Shown here: positions 54,001 through 61,382 of the stretch, in pieces | Numbering within the stretch: the stretch's first letter is position 1 | How the letters are laid out: each line of letters opens with the position of its first letter | NCBI RefSeq assembly: GCF_047663525.1 | Contig: NC_092587.1 | Location: 42,740,501 to 42,804,500, forward strand | DNA: 64,000 bases | Source: Anas platyrhynchos | Taxonomy: Eukaryota; Chordata; Aves; Anseriformes; Anatidae | Direction: 5' to 3' | Notes under the pieces: model-generated | What the model saw: only the letters and a program-made list of their open reading frames with translations | Told to the model about the DNA's origin: nothing | The model's database searches: none | Program-made: the position numbers and the translations under genes

Positions 54001-55619
54001 CTGTCCAGGAAGAAATTCTGCCTGCTCTGCTGCAGCACAAGATGCACATCACTGGGCAGAGCAGTTCAACCCTAATCCACTGCTAGAGGAAAAAAAACAC
54101 TACATGCATCACCGAGCTCTTCTACCACAACAACTCTTGGGTTTAAAACCCCATGACTCTGACACAATAAAAAAAAAAAAAAGGTAGATTTAGGCATCAA
54201 TCCAAGAAGGAATATCAGCTTCCCTTCTCAAAGTTTTGCCCTCCTTTTACCTGTATTTGCTCTTGATGTCGATAATAAATACGATCAGATCTATCCTGGG
54301 CCGAAGGTGGTCCCTCTCTGCAGGTAAGGGGAGGGATGCTGCCAGGTGGCTGAAAGATAATGAGATTTGCCAGGTTAAACAAATAGCTTGGCAAGGGAGC
54401 ATCCACATAACCACAACCACACTGCCACTGCTGTTCGCTATATAGCATAGCTGGCTTCCTGCTAACTTGACGTTCTTAGGCACCAAGGAGACACGGAGAT
54501 TCTTTAAGTTAGATTCTCACCTCTTAAGCCTATTCATAGCTGCTGGCAGCTGCGGACTTGCTAATCTCAGATATTTATAATGAGAGGCTTAATAGAGTGT
54601 AACAAAACCCAGAAAAAGCTCTCCCCACAGAGGCAGATGATTGTCAGCGTATTTCCTTGTCACCAGGCCTTTCTAACAAAGTGAGCCCCAGTGCTTTACC
54701 TCTGCCTCTTGCTAGACAGTTTCAGTTAAAGTGTGTCAACGCCTGCACGTGCACTGCCAGTTGAGGTGCCCTCCTACACAGCAATGCCACCGCCATGCAA
54801 CTGTGGGAAGAATTATGGAGTTTGATGTCTCTTCCACTGGGGTGGGGCGGAAAAAAATGCAGCTGTAGTGTGTGTCTGGGCTTTCCACGGGGAAGAATAT
54901 TGTCAATACCACGTTTTTCAAAGATCACCCACAACATAGATGAGAAGAACAAAAATCCCAGAATTTCAGTCTCTCTCCCAACCCGCTCTGTCTCTGGAAG
55001 CCAGAAGGGATGCACTACTTTGGGGCTCCTTAATCTTACGGACTTTGGCTTTCCCCAGTGGCTTGCAGCTCGGTCTGCCGGTCTGCGAATAGAGGTGCTG
55101 TGTTTCGGGTGAAAGCATTGGGCACTCACATGCTGATCTTGAACTCCTTGGGCTCCCTCAGGACGGCCTCCGCCAGCCGCTGCTGCGCGCTCCCGTCCGC
55201 GCCCACCAGCTGCGGGCGGCAGGGGGCGCGCTCAGGGCCGGCCCCGCCCCGCGCCCGGCCCCCGGGGGCGGGGCCTCATTTGCATACGGCTGCGACGCGG
55301 CCTATCACGGCCCGGGGGGCGTGGCCAGTGGGGGAGGTGGGCGGGGCCAAGGGGAGGTGGGCGGGGCCAAGGGGAGGTGGGCGGGGCCAGCGCGACCGTT
55401 GGCGCTGTGGTGATGGGGGGGGGGGGGCAGGGAGGGGGGGGGGTGGCGGGGATGGGGTCGGGGCTGGGATTGGGATCGGGATTGGGGTTGGGATTGGGAT
55501 TAGGATTAGGGTTGGGATTGGGGTTGGGGTTGGGGTTGGGGTTGGGATTGGGGCAGCCCTACCAGCAGCGCGGCGGAGTTGACGGCCGGCAGCTTGTCGA
55601 AGGGCCGCAGCGCCTCCAT
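51085..55619 (-). CDS. CENPM: CENPM, centromere protein M (complete)
   Basis: Exons in coding order are 55619-55563, 55209-55130, 54349-54251, 53240-53161, 52120-52029 and 51210-51085. They join to 177 codons plus stop, close to the human 180. Landmarks: [20 protein letters not shown] at the start, [19 protein letters not shown], then [20 protein letters not shown], and [19 protein letters not shown] near the end. CENP-M has a small-GTPase fold that binds no nucleotide. It is part of the CENP-H/I/K/M complex of the constitutive kinetochore network. The last exons diverge from human ([20 protein letters not shown]) but keep the frame and splice phases. The weak point is the exon 5 acceptor, where ttccgtag at 52121 was chosen because it restores phase. 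The start region lies in a CpG-rich promoter facing SMIM45. Confidence 0.94.
51214..52028 (-). other. CENPM intron 5
   Basis: No gene is seen. The phrase ccttccaacaccaaac near 52003 recalls a CR1 tail but stands alone. Confidence 0.5.
52121..53160 (-). other. CENPM intron 4
   Basis: AT-richer intron with nothing recognised. Confidence 0.55.
53241..54250 (-). other. CENPM intron 3
   Basis: No gene or known repeat is recognised. A poly(A) run lies at about 54169-54182. Confidence 0.55.
54350..55129 (-). other. CENPM intron 2
   Basis: No gene or known repeat is recognised. Confidence 0.55.
55331..55390 (-). repeat. 20-base GC-box tandem repeat
   Basis: Three head-to-tail copies of GGGGAGGTGGGCGGGGCCAA, the third with a final G. 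Each unit holds one Sp1-type GC box (GGGCGGGGCC). The array lies in CENPM intron 1, close to the start of the gene. Confidence 0.9.
55451..55555 (+). repeat. G-rich telomere-like minisatellite
   Basis: About 17 degenerate copies of GGGATT/GGGGTT, with one perfect GGATTAGGGTT. The plus strand has many closely spaced G3/G4 runs, able to form G-quadruplexes. It lies in CENPM intron 1, so the CENPM transcript itself carries the C-rich strand. Confidence 0.88.
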
Positions 55620-55671
55620 CCCGCGCCGCCGTTCGAAACGGGCCGCGAGGCTCCGCCCCCGCCGTGACGTC

Positions 55672-55732
55672 ACACGAGGGGCGTGGCTTCGGGAGGGGGC
55701 GTGGCTTCGGGGGGGGCGTGGCCTGGGCGGGC
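55672..55732. promoter_or_regulatory. CENPM: CENPM upstream GC/CACCC-box cluster
   Basis: Three near copies of GGGGGCGTGGCTTCGG within about 60 bases, upstream of the CENPM ATG on the minus strand. Together with the GC boxes of intron 1 they suggest Sp/KLF-driven, TATA-less transcription. Confidence 0.55.
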
Positions 55733-55825
55733 GCGCACGTGGGGGGGGGCTGGGGGCTGGGCAGGGGGGGGCCGGGCAGTGTTTGGGTGACGTTTTGGGG
55801 TCAAATTCGAAGATTTCCTTGGGTA

Positions 55826-56045
55826 CGCGGTAAATAAAAGGATAAATAGATAAATAAATGGATAGATGGAAAAGTCAATGGATAAATAAATAAATGGATA
55901 AATAAACGGATAAATGGAAAAATCAATAGCTAAATAAATAAATGGATAAATAAACGGATAAATAAACGGATAAATAGATAACTACGTGGATAAATAGATA
56001 AATAAATAGATAAATAAAAAAACAGGTAAATAAATAAATCAATAG
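55826..56045. repeat. GATAAATA-type microsatellite
   Basis: About 220 bases of TAAA/GATAAATAAATG-like units with point changes (atggataaataaacggataaat). Translated on the minus strand it gives a Tyr/Leu/Phe/Ile run that is an artefact. It separates the CENPM promoter from the CpG-rich SMIM45 promoter. Confidence 0.92.
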
Positions 56046-56099
56046 CCTAAGGACGGCTGCTGCTGCTCCCCCAGCCCGGCGGTCCCTCCCCCGGCAGGG

Positions 56100-56450
56100 G
56101 AGGTTTTCGGGGGGGGGTCCCCCCGTCCCCGCGCTGGGGGCAGCCCCCGGAGCCCCGGGGGGGGCAGCGGCCGCCGTTATCCCCGCCTCCCGCCGCCTCC
56201 CGGAGCGGCGCCGCTCGGCACCGGCACCGGCAGCGGCAGCGGGGGCGGCGGATGCCGGGGGGAGCGGCCGCAGCCCGAGGAAGGAGGTAGGGGGGTGGCC
56301 GGGGCGGGGGGCGGCGGGCCGGGGGCTGTTTGGCCCCAAATTGCCCCCAGCAGGGCAGGGGGGGGGGGTAAAGAGGGGCTGAGGGTGAGCGGCCCCGCGG
56401 GGGTTAACGCGGCTTTGGTATCTGCAGCGGTATCGGCTGCGGGAAGGTGA
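56100..56450 (+). promoter_or_regulatory. SMIM45: CpG-rich promoter and possible non-coding exon of SMIM45
   Basis: Dense CpG and an iterated CACCGG/CAGCGG tract near 56220-56240. A donor-like gag|gtaggg at 56286/56287 could end a non-coding exon spliced to the acceptor before the SMIM45 ATG. The exon borders are inferred. Confidence 0.4.
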
Positions 56451-57242
56451 CATCTTCCCCCGCGGAGCTCCTTCTTTTAGGCTTTTGGGGTCAAAATCTG
56501 CTCATCCCCTCCCCGTGCCCCCACCCCGACACCCTTATGGGGCGCGGGGCAGTGGGGCTGGGAGGATGGAGCGGGGGCTCCGTGGGGCTGCTTGGCACTG
56601 CGGCGCATTTCGGATGACAGCTGCCTGAAAAGCGGAGATTTGGGAGGGGAAGGAGCCTCCTGGCTTTTGTGCTGTCACCCGCTGCATCTCGGGGGGTCCA
56701 AGCCGCGGTTTCCTCCCCAGGCTGCTGCGTTAAGGAGCCAAAACCCACCGAGGTCTCCCCTGTCGGGCAGGGCAGACACACAGCCAGCATCTGTGCCAAT
56801 AAGTGGGAGGAAATCTAATTTATTTTTTTCCTCTGATGCCGGCAGATTCTTGCTTATGTTAGCAAGAAGCACGGCTCATTTCAGATTTAACCCCCCCCAA
56901 AAAATAAATGCTATTCAGGGGGCAGGAATAAAATCGGCTTCGTTCTCGCGCTTGCTGCTGGCGGTCTTTGTGCAGGCAGGGACGGAGGCTCAGCCGCAGC
57001 GGGCATGCAGCAGGCAAACGCTGCTGGGCACGTTGCAAGCGATTGATCGCTGTGGTGTAAACAACAAAAAAATAAAAAAATAAATTAAAAAAAAAAGCCC
57101 GGCAAGCTCTGAATGAAATTAGTTACAGTGGCACCGAATTAAGTGTGGGGAGGCTGGGCGCTGCGCCCACTGCTCGTGGCAGAGCCTGGCGGAGCTGCTT
57201 TTTGGGCGCTAGGCGAGCTTTCTCCTCTTTTCTGCAGCAGCC

Positions 57243-57449
57243 ATGCCCCACTTCCTGGACTGGTTCGTGCCCGTGTACCTGATGATCTCCATCCTCATCC
57301 TGGTGGGCTTTGGGGCCTGCATTTACTACTTCGAGCCCGGACTGCAGGAAGCCCACAAGTGGCGGACGCAGAGGCCGATCATGGAGCGAGACCTGCGGAA
57401 GACGCTGATGATTCGGGACAACCTGGCCTTCGGGGTGCCCGAGGTCTGA
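57243..57449 (+). CDS. SMIM45: SMIM45, small integral membrane protein 45 (complete, 68 residues)
   Basis: A single-exon frame of 68 codons plus stop, the same length as I recall for human SMIM45. It begins MPHFLDWFVPVYLMISILIL and continues through VGFGACIYYFEPGLQEAHKW. It ends with a basic, conserved tail including RDLRKTLMIRDNLAFGVPEV. One membrane helix is predicted at about residues 9-29, with the charged part outside it. The ATG lies three to five bases after a tandem acceptor tctgcagcag (57231-57240), so splicing fixes the start. The location between CENPM and SEPTIN3 agrees with the human gene, once listed as a long non-coding RNA. The function is not known to me. Such close conservation between birds and mammals points to a real microprotein. 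Confidence 0.95.
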   Translation: MPHFLDWFVPVYLMISILILVGFGACIYYFEPGLQEAHKWRTQRPIMERDLRKTLMIRDNLAFGVPEV

Positions 57450-58690
57450 CGCGCTGTCCGCGAGGGGCACGCTCTGGGCACCGCCAGGACAGCCCCTCGG
57501 GGTGGCAGGAGGCTGGAGGGGGGGGGATGACAGCCTGTGCCCCGTCCCCTAGGCTTGTGCAGGCCACCAGCTCGGGGCTTTCCACGTGCTCGTAGCCCGT
57601 CCTCCAGCCAAGGACTCCTGCTCCCTGCCGTGGACGGTGTCTCCTGCTGCAGGCACACCGCTTTTCTGTGTGGCTGTTGGAGACGGAGACTTCAGAGCTC
57701 AGCGCTCGCAGCCTGACGTTTCCAGGTGCTCTCCATTCGCACTGAACCTCTGCTGAGGAGTTTCCTCCAAGCCCCGCATCACACGGGGCCGTTCTGTGGT
57801 TCACCAGGAAGGGTCAAGGCCGGATTTGTCATGTGAATGTCTGCTGCCCCTCGTCCTGGACCCAACCCCTATGATGTGGGTCTTGCACAAAACCCCACCT
57901 TTGTGTCGTTTGCACTTCCCCGGGACTGACCTTCCGCCAAAACCCTGCGCAGAGGTGTGATGCTGAGTCTTGGTGGGCATTCACAGCACTCCTGCATGTC
58001 GTGCTCCTGCCTTCCCCTCTTCCTTCCTTCTTCTGTGGCCCCAAGGGATGAGGAGAAGGCACTGGGCTGCTCAGTGATGTGCTGTTTGGTAATACTCCAG
58101 GGATGAGAGGCAATGTTTGGCTCTGAGGGTTTTGGCTCAGGAGAGCATGAGTCAGGACATCCTGTAAATACCCGGGGTCTTTCTGGGCCATCTCATCCCC
58201 GCAGGATGCAGTAGCACCACTGTTATTTTCCGCACCAAACCCAGGCACACTGGTGGGAGTTTTCTGTCTCTGTTTCAAGCCAGAGAAGTTGAGTGTCCTT
58301 CTGTTCAGACGAAACCCAGGGACCTTGATGTGAGTACCCTAACTTGGGAGCCTCACTCAGCAGGAAAGTGGAGCGAGTGGGATTTCTCCTGCACCAAAAT
58401 TTGCACTTGCCCTCTCGAGCAAAGGCTCAAAGTGCAGATGCAACCTCAGACAGGTCAATCCCACGTATTTTCGTGCCTTGGTGACTCAGGGCTGTGAAAG
58501 GGACTGCACTGCTTGGTTCCAGGTGCCACCCTCGGCTGCATTGCTCACACTCCTGCCCTGCCACACAACACAGCCACAGCCACCAGCACCTTGCCCTGAC
58601 CGTGCCAGAGCTCACGGCCAGGGCTGCAACGCAACCGGGCCCCAGCTGGAAAAATAAGGTAGCAATAAAAACCTCTGCACTAGGGAAAGG
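57450..58690 (+). other. SMIM45: SMIM45 3'UTR
   Basis: Runs from the stop to just beyond AATAAA at 58664-58669. No other coding frame is supported. The UTR is much longer than the coding part. Confidence 0.6.
58664..58669 (+). terminator. SMIM45: SMIM45 poly(A) signal
   Basis: AATAAA in gtagcAATAAAaacc, the first canonical signal after the SMIM45 stop. Confidence 0.6.
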
Positions 58691-60070
58691 GGCTCGGAGA
58701 GGCCGGGGAGGGACTAACCCATCCCTCTGCAACCCCCAAACCCACTTTCATCGCTGAGTCAAAAGAGAAGAGCGAAAGCCACCAGCCTGGTAAATATGAG
58801 AGGAACTCGTATTTATGCGGCTCCGGGTGGGAGGTGGGAGCTAGCAGCCCATGCAGTGATAGGGCTCGGCCCCTCGGCACCTCTTCCCTCCTCCGTGGCA
58901 CCCCTGTGTGAGCCCTGCCCGATTTCATCTCTGCTCTGCCCAGGACTCGCCGTAGAAACTGAGCAAAAAGCAGCAGCCAAACGGGATGAGGCTGCACTAG
59001 CACGTGTTTATTTACCACCTCGGCTTACGTTTCACGCTGTTTGGCCCCGATGCGATCAGTGTTGAGCCAGGTATTTCCCACAGTCACTACGTTTTGCACT
59101 GTCAGTAGCATCCCAGCCCTCCACAGTGGATAAAGGTGTGTGCAAACCGTGTGTCCGCTGCTTGGTTTCCTTTCTGTTCCCCTGCGAGCTGCCTGCCTCC
59201 AGCCCAGGGCAGCCAGCGAGGAGCACGCTGTGCTTTGGCTTCTCAGGGCAGCTCTCCATCGGCAAGCCTCCCGTGCTGGGCACGCCGACGGGGTGTCTGG
59301 GAACAATTACGCCGAAGGCAAGCTCTGGCTGAAAACTGAGCCCGCGTCTCCTCTGTGAGACCTGTGCAGCTGTAGACACCTCGAGGGAAACGGTCTCAGA
59401 CACTGAATTAAGCTGCATGAAGCACTGGAGAAGATACTTAGTGCTGGAAACACCAGGCAGCATCAGGATGGTCTTTTCCTCCTTCTCTTTCTCTTTTTTT
59501 TCGGCACGGTGCGTAGAAATTGCACCGCCCGGGCCTCCTGCCCATGCAATTGCTGAAACAGGGGTTGGCCCCAGAGATTGTTCAACTGGAATCTGCCATT
59601 AAAAAATAAAAGAGAGAGAGAAAGAGAAAGGGAAAACGTTTCAAAGATTCAGTTTTTTAATTGCAATTTTTTTCAAGAGCCAGCCTCCCACCAGCAGGCC
59701 CGTCAGGCGCTGCCACGCAGGACACGGGGCCGCGGCGTGGGGCTGCCCCCCAGCACAGCCTGCCCTCTCCCAGCCATGGGGCAGGCCTGGCGGGGGGCAT
59801 GGGGCCAAGAATGCGCCGGGGCGGGGGTGAGAGCGGCCAGGGAGCCAGCGTGGGGGCACCTCGGGCCGGCCACAAGCGGCCCATTGTGGCGGCCAGAGGC
59901 GGGCACCACTCGGGCTGCCCGGGAGGACGGCAGCCGCTCGGCGCAGAGGGCAGCGGCTCGGGGGGCACCCCGGCAGCCCCCAGCCCGGCAGCAGGCAAGG
60001 CCTGGCCCCTGAGGCCATGTCGGCCCTGCTCATCCCGGCCTGATCCCTGCCCTCACGCCTCTGCTCGCAG
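58691..60070. other. Interval after SMIM45
   Basis: No gene is recognised. It includes a GA-rich microsatellite near 59610-59632. The GC content and CpG density rise towards the candidate exon at 60071. Confidence 0.45.
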
Positions 60071-60076
60071 CCCGCC

Positions 60077-60344
60077 ATGGAGGAGGACATCGCCCCGGGC
60101 CCTCGCCCCACCGGCCCCAGCCGCATCCCGGGCCCCCCGCCGCGGCGGTACGGCCCCTGCGGGACCCCCACCCAGCGGAGCTGCCTCTGGGTCACCCTGC
60201 GGCATGGGGGGACCCCCTGGCAGCGGCTGCGGGGCCCGGCCCCCGTCACCCCCGTCCCCCCGCGCCCCCGGCACACTCCGGGGTCTGGCGGGGCCGAGGC
60301 CGCCCCAGCGGAGAAGATGCCGGGCACCGGGGACCCACGCACCG
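60077..60344 (+). CDS. Unassigned candidate coding exon, Pro/Arg/Gly-rich
   Basis: The stretch has the form of a first coding exon. A pyrimidine-rich acceptor ends in ctcgcag at 60070. A start in good context (cccgccATGG) lies at 60077, the frame is open for 89 codons plus one base, and there is a donor accg|gtgggt at 60344/60345. The product begins MEEDIAPGPRPTGPSR and has no family resemblance that I recognise. A possible continuation after the acceptor tctgtccag at about 60504 keeps the frame until a stop near 60645. GC-rich DNA produces long open frames by chance, so the case rests on the start context and splice signals. It could be an upstream exon of SEPTIN3 or SMIM45, a separate bird gene, or noise. 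Confidence 0.28.
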
Positions 60345-60949
60345 GTGGGTCTGCGCTGCGGGGCGGGATGGGGGCACCTGGGGGCTCGGTGTGGGGCAGG
60401 ATGGGGGGCACGGGGGTGTCCCCTCTTCCCTGATGGTGCTGAGGAAGAGTGGAGGAGCTGGGGGAGAGTGGCATCCGGAGGTGACATGTGTCTGTCTGTC
60501 CAGCGAGGTCTCAGAGCTGGCAATGTACCAGTGAAAGTTTGGTGCCCCAGCATGGTGTGGCCATGGCACCCGGTGGGGATTGTTGGAGAAGGGAAGGGAC
60601 ATCTCGCTCCAGGGGGGCCAGCCCGGGCAGGAGGGCAGCCAGGTGACCCTCGGGGCTCCCCAGACACCTCGCCCCACTCCCTGCACACGTGTGTGCACCA
60701 CAAGTACATGCACAGGGCATGGCTGTGCCTCTGCACCCAGGGCCGGCAGCCAGCAGTCACGGTGCCAGGGGAGGAGAGGTTTCTCACGCCTCCGCAAGCA
60801 GAGCTGAAGGGCAAATCGGTCTCGACAAATTCCCTCTCTCCTGGAGACCTCACCACCCCGCAACCCCCCAAAATATCCGTGGGGCTGAGTGGTTTCTCAG
60901 CCAGGAAGGGTTAAATACCCCCCTGTAAACAACGGCAGCGTCCAGGGAT

Positions 60950-61372
60950 GCTCTGCGGCCGCTGGGGAGCAGGGAGGCAGAGGGCAAGAAGAGCCAGTGC
61001 GGTGCGGGGAGGGAGGGGGGGGCTGCGCCTTGTGCCCCCCGCGGGGTGTGGGGAGCCCACCCGTGGCGGCCCCCAGTTCCCAAAGCTGGGGCTGGATCCG
61101 GGGAGGGTGCGCGGGGGGAGATTTTGCAGCGATGTTTAATATTCAGGTCACATGACGGTGGCAGCAGGAGCAGCACCAGCATCCCCGCTCAGCTGAAATA
61201 GCCGCTGGAGAAGGAGGGGAAAAAGGAGAGGGGGGGGGAGAAGAGGACAGGGAAGAAAGAGAGAGAGGTAAAAGCGGAGCTTCGTAGCCCACCGCGCTGC
61301 GCCAGCGTCAGGCTAGGAAAGTGGGGGGGAACCCACCCCCTTGGGAGAGCGCTCGCAGACAAAGGGAGCTTC
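60950..61372 (+). promoter_or_regulatory. SEPTIN3: Probable SEPTIN3 promoter and 5'UTR
   Basis: CpG-rich upstream part and a purine-rich block (61200-61270) directly before the short coding exon at 61373. No TATA box is obvious. Assignment depends on the neighbouring exon and on gene order. Confidence 0.45.
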
Positions 61373-61382
61373 ATGTTCAAAG
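61373..61382 (+). CDS. SEPTIN3: Probable first coding exon of SEPTIN3 (partial gene)
   Basis: ATG TTC AAA G followed by the donor gtagga encodes MFK plus the first base of the next codon. Human SEPTIN3 starts MSKGLPE, as I recall, so an exon ending in phase 1 after three codons, with Gly next, would fit. Gene order (CENPM, SMIM45, SEPTIN3) also fits. The GTP-binding septin core expected for this neuron-enriched septin is not in the window, so the rest must lie beyond 64000. The evidence is short and could be coincidence. Confidence 0.5.

Noticed and set aside
55451-55555. A true telomere or chromosome end
   Set aside because: Units are degenerate, the array is short, and genes continue on both sides in their normal order.
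55923-56453. A 176-residue minus-strand frame ending in Tyr/Leu/Phe/Ile repeats
   Set aside because: It is the translation of the GATAAATA microsatellite and the CpG-rich promoter.
59661-60914. A 417-residue open frame on the plus strand
   Set aside because: It is out of frame with the better-supported start at 60077 and has no recognisable domain.
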